Under the pieces are notes generated by a model, which searched no databases, had not been told where the DNA came from, and was given only the letters and a program-made list of their open reading frames with translations. A stretch of DNA of 64,000 nt, from NCBI GenBank assembly GCA_023376005.1, contig CM042142.1, forward strand, positions 50,471,884 to 50,535,883. Reading direction: 5' to 3'. The translations under genes were made by a program, and so were the position numbers. The stretch's first letter is position 1. Each line of letters begins with the position of its first letter. This DNA is from Doryteuthis pealeii (lineage: Eukaryota; Mollusca; Cephalopoda; Myopsida; Loliginidae). Of the stretch, positions 21,193 through 31,810 are shown piece after piece.

Positions 21193-21490
21193 CACACACA
21201 CTTTCAATGTTTAAGCTGGTCTAATTCTCCAAACTATTTAAAATTTTGTTGTTGAAATTCTTCAACTGTTTGTCTTTATCAACTCCTAATCTGTTGTGTG
21301 CGAGGTGGTCATGTGATCTTGTCTCATTAAAATAAGATACCATTTTGTTATCTTTCTCAAAATGATTAATAGATCATGTCAAGGTGTCAGCAAAATGATA
21401 TCTCCTAACAAGATATCAACAAAAGCAAAATACTCTATACTCAACAACAATCATCTGGAAAAGGCCAGAGGTTAAACTAACCAAGATTTG
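21193..21490. other. Unassigned sequence
   Basis: No recognised feature; AAAATGATATC-type words repeat locally. Confidence 0.4.
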
Positions 21491-21494
21491 AAGA

Positions 21495-21712
21495 TTAACT
21501 CTTAACATCCTATACTGCCTCATTCTGCCCGGCCAGAAGTCACATTCGCCCCAAACAATAGCCTTTCTTTAAATGTAATATCAAAGATATTTAGAAGTCT
21601 TAAGTTAAAGGTGAAATAACTCTGGTAACTTTAAATGAAAAGGCCATTTTTAGCCATTTTTTTTATAAATCCTTATAGGAATGGGGCTCTGGACTTAGAA
21701 ATCTTAGTCTCT
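21495..21712. mobile_element. MITE-B copy, right end lost
   Basis: Starts TTAACTCTTAACATCC like the family and runs to GGGGCTCTGGACTTAGAAA, where the usual right TIR is missing and LINE-like sequence begins. Confidence 0.75.
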
Positions 21713-21734
21713 TAGAAACACCAAGCAACATAAC

Positions 21735-21977
21735 TTAAAACTCTTAACATCCTATACCACCTCATTCCACCTGGCCGGAAGTCACATTCGTTTTCCTAAT
21801 CTGACCTAAACGATAGCCTTTGTTTAAATATTATTTTAAACATGTTTAGAAATCTTTATTTTAAGGTAAATAACGGGTAACTTTAAATGAAAAGGCCGCT
21901 GTTAGCCAATTTTGATAGATCCTTATAGGAATGGGGCTCTGGACTTAGAAAATTCTCAACAGGATGTTAAGAGTTAA
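21735..21977. mobile_element. MITE-B copy (piggyBac-like) inside a LINE relic
   Basis: TTAA at both ends, then inverted ends ACTCTTAACATCCTATACC and ACAGGATGTTAAGAG. A TTAA target with a short CTCTT-starting TIR is characteristic of piggyBac-derived MITEs. It has the same insertion point within the LINE as the copy at 47872-48104. Confidence 0.82.
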
Positions 21978-22215
21978 TCTTGCTAGTTGATAGTTTGGTC
22001 CTTGCTGTTAACCCTTCTTAAATACTGAAGCCATATCTTTTCACTTTTGCTACAGAAATTAGTCCCTTAATCCAGTGGACAAGATGTGTAGTGGTAGTAC
22101 AGAAACATCTGCCATCCTTTGAGAACTGTGGATTGGATGTTGTCTGATTCTGAAGACTTATCAGGCTTCAAAATGACTATCTCCTTCCTTTTATTTTGTC
22201 TACTGAACAGGATTT
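21978..22215 (-). pseudogene. LINE reverse-transcriptase relic
   Basis: Reverse complement of 47640-47871. On the minus strand it includes residues like KPDKSSESDNI (here degraded), then the motif corresponding to KRYGFSI and the RTKLSTSK stretch that meets MITE-B. A further piece beyond the MITE is at 21690-21734. Confidence 0.7.
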
Positions 22216-22289
22216 TAAGAGTTAAAAAGTTTCAGGTTGTTTTTCTAAACATCCACCTTACAGCCAGATCATCTCAGAAGCTACCACAT

Positions 22290-22400
22290 TTCTATGATCA
22301 CCTTGCTGTAAGGTGGACAAGCAGCTTTTGGTGTGGCAGCTTTTTGCCTTCTCCTTGGCAAGGGCTGTTGGGGGCAGCTACTGCTGATGGATCAGTGCCG
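22290..22400 (-). pseudogene. Possible linker-histone (H1) pseudogene fragment, copy 1
   Basis: The minus strand gives, across frameshifts, an Ala/Pro-rich N-terminal-like stretch, KEKAKK-like residues, then PPYSKVIIEM. This resembles the start of the histone H1 globular (H15) domain, where a P-x-Y-x-x-M/V-I motif is usual. The order 'A/P-rich tail, K-rich tail, PPYS..' is seen in both this copy and 23112-23240. No complete globular domain is present. The assignment is inference from a short match. Confidence 0.35.
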
Positions 22401-22690
22401 ATATTATCCTCGTACCCCACTTGTACAAGGTCAGGCACAAGACCCTATTAATGTGGGACCACCCACAAGCCGAGAATCATGGATGGCAGTTTGAAAAATT
22501 GCGTTGATCCAGTTGGCATTCCCCCTGGGGGGGGGCTCAGGCACTGGGCAATAAACCCAGCCCTGCCCCTTTAAATCGAGGGGGCAGGTGTTGCCTGGGG
22601 GGATGGCTCCCTTGGATCAACACTATTAATTTAACCTCTGGCAGGTCCAGCAGCCGAAGCTCACTGGACCCTGGCTGAAGCCACATCATC
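22400..22690 (-). repeat. GC-richer repeat shared with 12880-13090
   Basis: On the minus strand: AGCTTCGGCTGCTGGACC, GGCTTGTGGGTGGTCCCAC, GTCTTGTGCCTGACC. It contains extra GC-rich sequence relative to the 12.9 kb copy. Interrupts the two halves of an inverted repeat. Confidence 0.6.
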
Positions 22691-22923
22691 GTCAGGGTGG
22701 CCTACAGTCGGTATCAGCCTGGCAGGAGGGAGTCTATCCCCTTTCACTAGACCAAGGAGATTGTTTCTGCCTCTGGGGTGGAGCGCTACACGTACCATCA
22801 GCTCCTCACTTTACCGCAAAGATCTCTGTGCTACTGATATGCTGAGTTGGCGAGGGCCGGTATCGAACCAAGAATCTTGCGATTCCTAGTCCAGTGCTCT
22901 ACTGACTGAGCTAAACCGGCCCT
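22690..22923 (-). mobile_element. SINE1 copy, near full length
   Basis: Minus strand: GGGCCGGTTTAGCTCAGTCA head, GTTCGATACCGGCCCTCGCC, body, and GCCACCCTGACGATGATG at the left end. Confidence 0.9.
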
Positions 22924-22929
22924 ATCTGA

Positions 22930-23110
22930 TCTAATAGTAGTGAATTATGCAGTAATGATGATATGCAGGAGCAATGTAGTCTATTCAACAATCAGTTGAC
23001 AATATCAAAGTCATTTCCATTTTGTTAAAACTTCAGCATTGCTGACTGACTGTCAAACAGAATACATTGCTCTTGTATATCGTCATTACTGCATAACTCA
23101 CTACTACTAC
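22930..23110. repeat. Inner arms of an interrupted inverted repeat
   Basis: 22931-22985 (AGTAGTGAATTATGCAGTAA...) and 23052-23110 (...TTACTGCATAACTCACTACT) are inverted. Going outward, the arms resume at 22290-22400 and 23112-23240; the left arm is split by the 22400-22690 repeat and a SINE1. Confidence 0.75.
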
Positions 23111-23111
23111 G

Positions 23112-23240
23112 ATGACCAACACTGAAGTACCAGCAGCACCTCCCCCAGCAGCCCCCTGCCAAGGAGAAGGCAAAAAGCCACCAAACCAAAGAAGGCCGTT
23201 TTTATGCCTCCTCACCTGCCAAACTACTACAACCAAGAGG
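23112..23240 (+). pseudogene. Possible linker-histone (H1) pseudogene fragment, copy 2
   Basis: An ATG at 23112 opens MTNTEVPAAPPPAAP. A one-base shift gives AKEKAKK-like residues, followed by a region reading PPHLPNYYNQEVTR. This is the inverted partner of 22290-22400. An Ala/Pro/Lys-rich N-terminus followed by a P-x-Y motif fits linker histones, but frameshifts and truncation make it a pseudogene at best. Confidence 0.35.
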
Positions 23241-23574
23241 TGACAAGATGTTCACCAAGAGTTACTACTCATAACCTGAAGGTTGAGAGTTCAAACTGCA
23301 GCCTGGCGGATAATTCACTTTACCTCCTGCTATAAACAAAAGCAAAATACTCTACACTGAATAGCAGTCATCTGAAACGGTCAGAGATTAAACTAGCCGA
23401 GATCAAAAATGTATCAGGTTGTTTTCCTTTTCCAGTGGAAGAAAAAAGCAAAAGAGGGTGAAACAGTTTTTTTATTTTATTTTATATTTTATTAAATTAG
23501 AAATTATCAACTCCTTAAGCAGTTATAGGATAATCTTCTGGCTCACGGATAAAAAAAAAAAAGTTTATTTCTTA

Positions 23575-23885
23575 TTGGTGCCAGAGATCAGTGTTCAAGC
23601 CCTATCACCTATACGATTAACCAACCTTTATGGCAAACCCTGCCCTTTTTATCATATATGTGTTAGAAGACAGCGGTTGATGGTCTTAGTGTCCTGGGTA
23701 TAACATTAAACTGCACCTAAGGGTGAAGTTCTAATTTAGGAGCTCTGGAGAGTGTGGAGTACCACTACATCACCATTACTCCCAGGTCTACTCTGACCCA
23801 AGTGGTGGTACCAATTAGGGTACCATCTATGGGTTGAATAGAGAAAAAATGAGTTTTGAAAAATGTGTTCAACAATTGAGTTTAA
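23575..23885 (+). mobile_element. Ret3 copy, older
   Basis: Plus-strand Ret3 body: ACCTTTATGGCAAACCCTGC, GTCCTGGGTATAACATTAAA, CATCACCATTACTCCCAGG, GGGTACCATCTATGGGTTGA. Diverged from the 38.6 and 43.6 kb copies. Confidence 0.75.
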
Positions 23886-23903
23886 AAAAAATTTAATACC
23901 CAA

Positions 23904-24174
23904 TAAGTAAGTAAGTAAGTAAGTAAGTAGAGTCGTCAGGGTGGCTTAAAGTCGATATCAACCAATCAGTAAGGGAGTCTATCCCCTTTTCACTAGCGCT
24001 AGACCAAGGAAATAGTTTTTAGCGTCTGGGGTGGATCACCACACCTACCATCAGCTCCTTACTTTACCACACAGATCCCTGTACTACTCAAGTTGGCAAG
24101 GGCGAGGGCCAGTATCAAACTAGGAACCTTGTGGTTGCTAGCCGAACGCTCTACCAACTGAGCTAACCCGGCTA
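23904..24174 (-). mobile_element. SINE1 copy with (AAGT)n = (TTAC)n tail
   Basis: The tail array AAGTAAGTAAGT at 23904-23930 is the minus-strand 3' end. It is followed by the body and, at the right, the head GCCGGGTTAGCTCAGTTGG. Confirms the orientation and tail type of the family. Confidence 0.92.
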
Positions 24175-24175
24175 A

Positions 24176-24252
24176 GAATGAATAAGACAATGTCTTTGGC
24201 ATAAAATAACCCAATAAGGTTTGACATGCCATAAAATCCAACCAACCAACCA
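24176..24252 (+). mobile_element. Ret3 3' tail fragment
   Basis: AATGAATAAGACAATGTC, ATAAAATAACCCAATAAGGT, then CATAAAATCCAACCAACCAA: the (CCAA)n tail type. It directly abuts the head of SINE1. Confidence 0.75.
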
Positions 24253-24850
24253 ATTCTTATAAAATTTATCAAATTTAGGTAATAGCATCCACTTACAGTA
24301 ATAATGAACTGGGAGGTGAGGGAGGTTAGGCATTAGAAAGTTTGCCTTTATTCTAATCAGTTTGAATAAAAAGATTTCAGAAATAATAATTCTCAGTTTA
24401 ATGTGCATAACAAGCCAGCGGTAGGGGAGAACCATTGTTATGAAATTTGGGGTCAGTTATTTACTAATAAAGGAGCCTTTGGTGCCATTAAAACTACGAG
24501 GCCTATTGAAATAATTGGTGGCAGGATGTCTCTCAACACTGACTCGTGATAGTCAACTATGTGCGTTTCACATTGGATGTCAAACAACAAAAACTAAAAG
24601 GTTTGTTCTATTTTGCATAGAGATTTAAAAAAAAAAAAAAAAAAAGGCCTAATCAATTTAAATACTGAGATTGTATATATCCCATGGTGCAACAGACAAG
24701 CATTATAGTGAATAAAAAGGAGTCAACTAACCAGGAGTTCTAGTAAAAAGGATTAATTATAGGATGAAAGAGATAGAAGGGTTTGCTAAGATATTGATTA
24801 GCCAATAACTGGGGGGGGGGGGTTGGCACTCTACTACATTATACTGCAAG
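24253..24850. other. Unassigned sequence
   Basis: Poly-A near 24628-24645 and a G run near 24811. No gene. Confidence 0.45.
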
Positions 24851-24851
24851 T

Positions 24852-24860
24852 AAAAAAAAA

Positions 24861-24940
<80 letters not shown>

Positions 24941-24953
24941 AAAAAGGAGTAAC

Positions 24954-24984
<31 letters not shown>

Positions 24985-24999
24985 AAAAAAGGAGTAACA

Positions 25000-25031
<32 letters not shown>

Positions 25032-25085
25032 AAAAAAAAAAGGAAACTAAAAAAGAAAAAAAAAAAAAAAGGAGACTAAAAAAAG
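24852..25085. repeat. A-rich array with GGAGTAA interruptions
   Basis: Long A runs punctuated by GGAGTAA or GGAGTAACA every 40-60 bases: a degenerate minisatellite of A runs. The poly-Lys and poly-Phe frames here are artefacts. Confidence 0.95.
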
Positions 25086-25149
25086 GAGCAACTAGAAAAA
25101 GGAGTAAACTGACAGAAGTTCTAGTGAAAAAAGATTGATATAGGATGAA

Positions 25150-25415
25150 AGAGTTAGGAGTTTGCAAGACATGCTGGACACTGCTGGAGAAGTAAAGATG
25201 AACTCGTAAGTGACATCCTCCTGTGGCAACAAGCACATGGACATGCTAGTGTGGGTCATCCAGCAAGGACATACATAGACCAATTCTGTGCAGATACTGG
25301 ATGCTGTGCAGAGGATCTACCAGGAACAATGAGTGACAAGGACGGTTGGTGAGAGGTTGTCATGGATATCCGTATCACTGGCATGACATGATGATGAGGA
25401 TGATGTATAATTAAC
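25150..25415 (+). pseudogene. LINE 3' end (RTE-like lineage), well preserved
   Basis: One frame reads ARHAGHCWRSKDELVSDILL, then WQQAHGHASVGHPARTYIDQ and FCADTGCCAEDLPGTMSDKD, with a stop after GW. The 3' end is ATGATGATGAGGATGATG. It is the best-preserved 3' copy of the lineage also seen at 5.8, 13.2 and 18.2 kb. Confidence 0.85.
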
Positions 25416-26586
25416 CAATAACCATGTCTTTTATACACCCTCTCCCCAGAGTCTATGCTATCCACCACACATACTCTACTACAAGCCAATTTTCATAAAG
25501 TAGCATTCATAGAAAATATGACTGCCCATCTGCTCTTCAAGCAGGTTCCCACCCGGTGGGATGTTCATGTGTGTGTGTGTGCGTGGGAGGGGGGTTAGTC
25601 CATGCTAGCTTTGCCAATAAGCAGCCTTCATAATTACCTTGGGTCAGATTATTATATAAAAATCTTGTAATAAATATTTACTAGTAAATAATTTGCACTT
25701 TGTTGTACATTAGACATTAGACTCAGTACGTTAGCCTCGTTAAGAAGTTGATCCTCATTGGTTTTTCCAAACTTAGTGGCTTTGTGTAAAGACTAAGATT
25801 GATAAAAAAGATATTAAGATTAAAATAAATAAGTACCATGGATGGTGTGATGGTTAGCATATCAACTTGCAAGTTGTTCCTAAACTAGTGCTTCATCAAT
25901 CAGATTTTGGGACCAAAGTTGAATACCAAAGTTTTGGCACAAGACCAACAAATAAATATAGTTTTACTTATGAATTGGAGATCATATTTTATTCAGCATC
26001 CCAATAGGATATAAGGGCAGAGTTAGTATTCAGTTTTACAGCTCCTTAATTAATTTCATTAACCAGTAAGTAATCACCAATAATACTACTCTTTTCTTTA
26101 TATATCTATTATTATACTAAAGCTGAGTGAATTAATGTTTCTCTCTTAAAGGATTTTTTATGTGTAGTTTAATGACACAAAAGATTGAGTCATGTTGAAA
26201 AAAAAAAAAAATTCCATTTTCAATTGGTTCTAATTTGCAATTAAGTCAAAAACTGACCAGTCTAACTTCACATTCTGCCTGTCACTTTCCCCCTCTCTGT
26301 GTATATCTTGATTACCTACTCGTTATATATGATATTGAAGAGTTATGAAACATTTGTATGTTAAGCTTCATAAGCAGCCAGCCAGGCCAACATCTTGGCT
26401 ATTAATAAATTTTAATAAGGTCAAACATTTCCTTTTTAGAAATCTTACAAAATGATTTTAATTTTTTTTTTTTTAATTCTCTGGTTGTATTTATTTATCT
26501 TTTTAAAAATTTAATTCGCTTTGCAAACTCACTTTTCCCTAATCCCAATTATCTACCCAGAGCTCAATGGGTGATCAACAGGTCAG

Positions 26587-26590
<4 letters not shown>
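25416..26590. other. Unassigned AT-rich sequence
   Basis: Nothing coding. A short segment near 26050-26085 (AACCAGTAAGTAATCACCAA) is duplicated near 26925. A TATCTATTATTATACTAAAG start near 26100 is reminiscent of other dispersed elements, but no ends could be defined. Confidence 0.4.

Positions 26591-26592
<2 letters not shown>

Positions 26593-26664
<72 letters not shown>
26593..26664. repeat. (TA)n microsatellite
   Basis: About 36 uninterrupted TA units. Confidence 0.98.
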
Positions 26665-26670
<6 letters not shown>

Positions 26671-26744
26671 CACACAAAACAAAAATCTAGCAGAGTTAAC
26701 TGGCGTTGCCAGACAGTTAAAATATAATCTTATCTATATAGTTT

Positions 26745-26810
26745 TTTTTTTTTTTTTCTTTCCAATATTTTCCTCTTGCAACTGAAGTTTTCTTTGAAAA
26801 TTATATTTTG

Positions 26811-26841
<31 letters not shown>

Positions 26842-26912
26842 AAAAATTAAATTAAGTAGGCTGACAAGAAATTAAATTCTAAATAGTCTGTTAAAAACAT
26901 GGTACGGTTAAT
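26745..26912 (+). repeat. Duplicated segment, unit 1
   Basis: Matches 28390-28560 in the same orientation (ATATTTTCCTC, TGAAGTTTTCTTTGAAAAT, GCTGACAAGAAATTAAATT). Each contains an A run of different length. Confidence 0.75.
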
Positions 26913-27049
26913 AATTAACTTTATTAACCAGTAAGTAATCACCAATAATATGCCCTTGTCTTATAATAAAAAAAATAATTTTTTTTTTTTTTTAAACTAT
27001 CAGAATTAATTAGCATAGCCAGAGATATAAACCATTGAATCTCTTATGT

Positions 27050-27081
<32 letters not shown>

Positions 27082-27114
27082 TAATAAAAAAAAATCTTAT
27101 TACTTTATGCATAT

Positions 27115-27305
27115 TTACCACCCCCACTGCACAAGCACAATTTGATACAAGGTCAATTTCTATAGTGGAGTTTAAGAGGTTTGAATTCAAAATTGTTCTT
27201 CTAGATTGGTTGCCTAACCAAGGTTAAAGAGCTTGGTCTGCCCTAACATTTACCCATAGCTAGAGATAGAATAGTTGATGCATACATTTCCCAAGGGTAT
27301 TAATC
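27115..27305 (-). mobile_element. SINE2 copy lacking its head
   Basis: ATATTTACCACCCCCACTGC tail side, TTGATACAAGGTCAATTTC, GGTTGCCTAACCAAGGTTAA, TTCCCAAGGGTATTAATC. Confidence 0.8.
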
Positions 27306-27311
27306 TTTTAC

Positions 27312-27313
27312 TT

Positions 27314-27373
<60 letters not shown>

Positions 27374-27591
27374 GTCGGGGCGCCTAATGGCGGTACCAGC
27401 CAATCATCGAGGGAGTCTATCCCTTTTCTCTAGCGCTAGACCAAGGAGATTATCTTAGCGTCTGAGGTGGAGTGCCACACCTACCACCAGCTCCTTACTT
27501 TACCGCACAGATCCCTGTGCTACTCATTCGCCGAGGACTGGTATCGAACTAGGAACCTTGTGGCTTCTAGCCGAACGCTCTACCGACTGAG

Positions 27592-27625
<34 letters not shown>
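27312..27625 (-). mobile_element. SINE1 embedded in a (TA)n array
   Basis: SINE1 occupies 27368-27594 (minus; GTCGTCGGGG end at left, CCGACTGAGCTA head at right). It is bracketed by (TA)n at 27312-27367 and 27595-27624. The flanking array may be the target duplication or its expansion. Confidence 0.9.
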
Positions 27626-27627
<2 letters not shown>

Positions 27628-28332
27628 CAAGCTTTTAAGTTTATTTTTGTTATTCTTGTTTGTATTTCTTTTATTTACTTTTTATGTTTTATACTTTATT
27701 AATTTGTTGTTTTTTTTTAATCATTTTTAAAAATTAATTTTAACATATCATTGATTTATACCATTATATTTTCATTTCGTTTTTATGGAAATTGAGTGGT
27801 AAAAGTTTTTACCTTTCTCCTTCTGACATTAATAAGGTGTGGATTTACATTTTTTTTTTTAATGAAAGAGCGAGGCAAAAATTAATTTTTACACTGCCCA
27901 GAGGGCTTTTTTGCTATATAATTAAAAATTAAAACTAAAAAGTATGTAAAACTACCCACCCCATCTGTTTTGTTTGCCATTTTTCTTTTATCTCCCTCAT
28001 ATACTCTTCCATTTTATTTTTTCTCTCTTTCTGGTTAATCTTTGCTTCACTTTCCATATTCTTCCGTCTTCAGAAGCTTATTCTCACTCCCCCCACCCTC
28101 AAATTCATTGTCACTAAATTTGTTAGTCTGTTTACCTGAATGTATCACAGTGAATGGAATTATAAAATTAACATAGAACAAACAGGATTTGAAATCACAG
28201 ATCAGTGATAATTGGCAGAGATAAAAATAGATTCTAATTTCTAGGGTGCATTGCTTTTTAGAAGTCTTAGACAAATGTTTGTATTCAATTATTTCAATGA
28301 GTCACATTTTTTTGCTCTAATTCTTTTCTAAT

Positions 28333-28335
<3 letters not shown>
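27626..28335. other. Unassigned AT-rich sequence
   Basis: No gene or repeat family recognised. Confidence 0.4.
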
Positions 28336-28372
<37 letters not shown>

Positions 28373-28389
28373 GTCGTTAATTAGTTTTT

Positions 28390-28560
28390 TCCACGGCTCA
28401 TATTTTCCTCCTCCAATTGAAGTTTTCTTTGAAAATGTTTTGAAAGAAAAAAAAAAAAAATTAAGTTCTTGGGACAGGCTTTTTCTTTTCTTTTTCACTT
28501 CATAGTAAGCTGACAAGAAATTAAATTTTAAATAATATATTAAAAACGTGGTAAGGTTAA
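28390..28560 (+). repeat. Duplicated segment, unit 2
   Basis: Counterpart of 26745-26912, preceded by a poly-A (28340-28368). Confidence 0.75.
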
Positions 28561-28689
28561 CCTGAAGCCAAACTTTATACCAAAATTTCTTGCTCCCCAA
28601 TGATACTTGCACCAGACAAATAAGGTTTAAATAAGCTTGGCTTCAGTTTATCTTTACTGCACTTTTTTTTTTTTTTTTAACCTGAACTA

Positions 28690-29277
28690 AGTTTCCCAGA
28701 AGAGAGAGAAAAAATTTACAATAAAAATTTTCTGCAGAAATTCATTTTTCAAAATTTCAAATTTTTTGAATTTTAAATAATGCAACTTTTACAAAAACAA
28801 AATTTCTTTGGAGAACAAACAGAGAAATTAACCATATAATGAACGCATACAGCCATTTTTAACTTATATATCTCCGCAGGTGGGTTATCAGGTAAGTTGG
28901 TATTAGAGTGATTCTAAGTTGGACCTTTCTTCCAATAGCAAAATGTTGGAGCTCTCAATTTGGATCTGAACAACTAAGTTCAATATTATCAAACAGAGCA
29001 ATTGGTAAAAAAAAAAAAGCTTAAAAATCGTCCATTTTGTGGGTATAGATCTATTTCTACCCTCAGATATCTGTGTATGAGTTTCATCAGGCATCTAACT
29101 TTATTGAGAATGGTAAACAGAAAATTCATGGGGCTTTATATACAATTTTTTCTGGTTAATTAATCCCCAGTCATACCCCCCCCCCCACCAAGCGATGAGA
29201 AGAACTGATACAGAAACCTTTTCAAGATTCCCCAGTGCAATACATAGATTAAAACATTTTAATTTTATTTTGTCTGG
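28690..29277. other. Unassigned sequence
   Basis: Nothing recognised; C run at about 29178-29187. Confidence 0.4.
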
Positions 29278-29640
29278 ATTGTCAGTCTTAACTAAGCAAT
29301 AATGCCAAGTAAATTTTTTTTATATCTTCATATTGTCAGTCCTAACTAAGCAATAATACCATGTAATTATTTTATATCTTCAGAATTTCAGTCCTAACTA
29401 AGCAATAATACCATGTAATTATTTTATATCTTCAGAATGTCAGTCCTAACTAAGCAATAGTACCATGTAATAATTTTATATCTTCAGAATGTCAGTCCTA
29501 ACTAAGCAATAGTACCATGTAATAATTTTATATCTTCAGAATGTCAGTCCTAACTAAGCAATAATACCATGTAATTATTTTATATCTTTAGAATGTCAGT
29601 CCTAACTAAGTAATAATACCATGTAATTATTTTGCATCTG
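29278..29640 (+). repeat. 52-bp minisatellite, about 7 units
   Basis: The unit contains GTCAGTCCTAACTAAGCAAT, ACCATGTAATTATTTTATAT and CTTCAGAAT. The outer units are the most diverged (ATGCCAAGTAAA at left; TAATACC and TTTGCATC at right) and the central ones almost identical, as expected from unequal exchange. Confidence 0.92.
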
Positions 29641-30025
29641 AATCTTAAAGAACAACCTATAAACCTAATTAGTTGATGCGAAATTGAATGTAAATAATTA
29701 TGTTAAGACAATTTGTTGTTATTCTTTTGAAGTTTGGAAAAAATTTAGTTAAATCTTGCAGTGACATGGCTTCCCACCAATTGTTTTAGACTCGCTCTTA
29801 TTGAAAGCCTATCCACCCCACCCCACTGTGAGGAGCAATTTTTTTTTCTGTTAAAACCTTCCTCTAGAGTCAATAAGTATGTATACCAAATTTGGCAGTT
29901 TTATATCAGATTGTGTTTACAGAAGACAGAAAATCTTCACACTTAGAAGATACAAATTGAACTCAGTTCAGTGTCAATTTCCTATGATTTTAACAAATAC
30001 ACCACGATTGCCTCTTTAGAAGATA

Positions 30026-30300
30026 CAAGGGTAATCCCAAAGGTAAGGTCTACAAAATATTTAGAAATCACAGAAACGTTTATTGTCAATGATGTTTACA
30101 TCATTTTAAAGTTTGAACATGTATTTTTCAACATCACTATTGTGGTTGATGCATTTTTATAGACGCTATGGCAGTTTTTGTATGTCAATGTCATACTAGC
30201 TTGCAACCATGTCGTTGAGGAAGCGTTGAACCTCATGGTTGCAGACTCCCTACACCATTTGCGGATGATTTTGACATCCATACATGACTTGCTATACACT
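30026..30300 (-). pseudogene. Mariner relic, C-terminal end and TIR
   Basis: A TA then CAAGGGTAATCCCAAAGGTA at 30024 is the mariner-type TIR. Inward on the minus strand lies a decayed transposase C-terminus: EVQRFLNDMVAS, YDIDIQKLP, KCINHN, ending CSNFKMM in the neighbouring frame. Order and spacing match mariner transposases (…RFLND..AS.YD.GIQKL…). Stops and frameshifts are present. The related copy at 56690-57158 preserves other positions. Confidence 0.82.
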
Positions 30301-30419
30301 TCTATTAATTAGCAATGAATTTCATTTGGTTTAATGCCTTTCTGCATTAAAGAACTGAATAAATGCACAAACTTTGGTAGCATTAATCGGGGGCTCCATC
30401 AGAAACAAATGCCAAGCTC

Positions 30420-30985
30420 AAGTGTGGCAGTGAGGCACAAGCAGGTGTATGCACAACAAATACAAGTGCTGTCAATAGCCACATGAACAGTTTCCCTGTG
30501 TCCCCAGCACTTTGGAGACCTTACTTTTGGGATTACCCTTGTATAAGGTGCATCCACAACAAACATAACAGTGTTGCCAATAGCTACACAAACAGTTTCC
30601 TTGCATCCCCAGTGTTGAGATTTTTGTATATAAGGTGTGTGTTAAAAGCCCACTAATATATATATATATATATATATGACTCGCTGAGAACCATGTGATC
30701 AACCTCTTGACCAATCCCTGGCAGTACTCTGCTGCTGAAACAATACTTAAACCCAAGAGTCATAGCTGCTCATAACTACCTTGAACCTTCGTGGACGACG
30801 GACATAGGATTGTATCACTGGACCTTTACCAATACACAGGATAGGACTTGTTCACTTACCAAAGGATTCCATAACTCAGGACTTACTTAAGCCCTTTTCA
30901 ACTGGCCAAGGATGGCATTTAAACCCTTAACAACCAGCACTTTGGAGACCGACTTTTGGGATTACCCTCATACATACAAAGTGCT
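30420..30985. repeat. Cluster of mariner TIR remnants and a local duplication
   Basis: TIR-like strings GGAGACCTTACTTTTGGGAT (30510) and GGAGACCGACTTTTGGGATT (30953) repeat the end of the mariner above. A roughly 75-bp segment is duplicated (30440-30510, 30548-30612; CAACAAATACAAGTGCTGTC against CAACAAACATAACAGTGTTG). Confidence 0.6.
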
Positions 30986-31193
30986 CATAAAGTCTTGCAG
31001 TAGTTTTAAAACTCAAAACTTATTGACTCACATTGTACAAATTATAGAATCATTTAGTAAAAAAAAAAAAGTTCAAATTTGGTAGTTTTTTTTTTTTTTT
31101 TTTTATGTACATTTTGATTATTGCATTTCAACAAGATTGCCATCTTTGTTGTTACATTTTAAATCTGCTGTCGGACTTTATAGACACCCTGTA
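30977..31193. mobile_element. Miniature mariner-type element
   Basis: Ends TACAAAGTGCTCATAAAGTC and GACTTTATAGACACCCTGTA, imperfect inverted repeats with TA at both ends; about 215 bp, no coding. Related to 8706-8782. Confidence 0.65.
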
Positions 31194-31569
31194 TATGTAC
31201 GCACACACATAAGTGAGGGGGGAGGATCTAATTAGGTATAAAAGTTATGTAGTTTGAATAAATGTACTGATAAGCAAGTGTTATGAGTGATAAAAGAAGC
31301 TAAGGGCATAATTGGTAACTCAAGAATCTTAATCAAGTCAAAAAAAAAATAAAAATCATTTTCTATGAAGAATAATAACCAAAAAAAGATAAACATTGCT
31401 AATTCTTTCATGTAGAGAAAATGCACCTGACAAAAATCCAATTACTGTAATTTGATGCACATAAGTGGTGTCATTTTGGAACTGCATTCTTCAAGGAGGC
31501 TGAGATGAAAATTTTACATAACACAAAAAGAAATATGTCCATTCTTGAACTATCATAACTACCATCATT

Positions 31570-31810
31570 ATTAAAGTTATCATCATCATCATCACTTACT
31601 ATTATTATTCTTACTATGATTACTACTATCATCATCATCATTTATCACTTATCATCATTTATCACTATGATCATCATCATCATTTATCACTATGATCATC
31701 ATTTATCACTATGATTATCATCATTTATCACTATGATTATCATCATTTATCACTATGATTATCATCATCATTTATTATTACTATTATCACTTTATTATTA
31801 CTATTATCAT
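31570..31810. repeat. ATC-rich tandem array with TTATCACTATGATTATC units
   Basis: ATC/ATT trinucleotides evolve into a longer unit, CATTTATCACTATGATTATC, repeated about five times (31645-31770). Confidence 0.9.

Noticed and set aside
24757..25236. 159-residue Phe-rich open frame and its Lys-rich antisense
   Set aside because: Translation of A/T homopolymers plus antisense of a LINE end.
26095..26400. Another Helitron or MITE beginning TATCTATTATTATACTAAAG
   Set aside because: No second copy and no 3' hairpin, CTRR end or inverted end could be defined.
29278..29640. CRISPR-like array
   Set aside because: Contiguous 52-bp units without unique spacers; also eukaryotic context.
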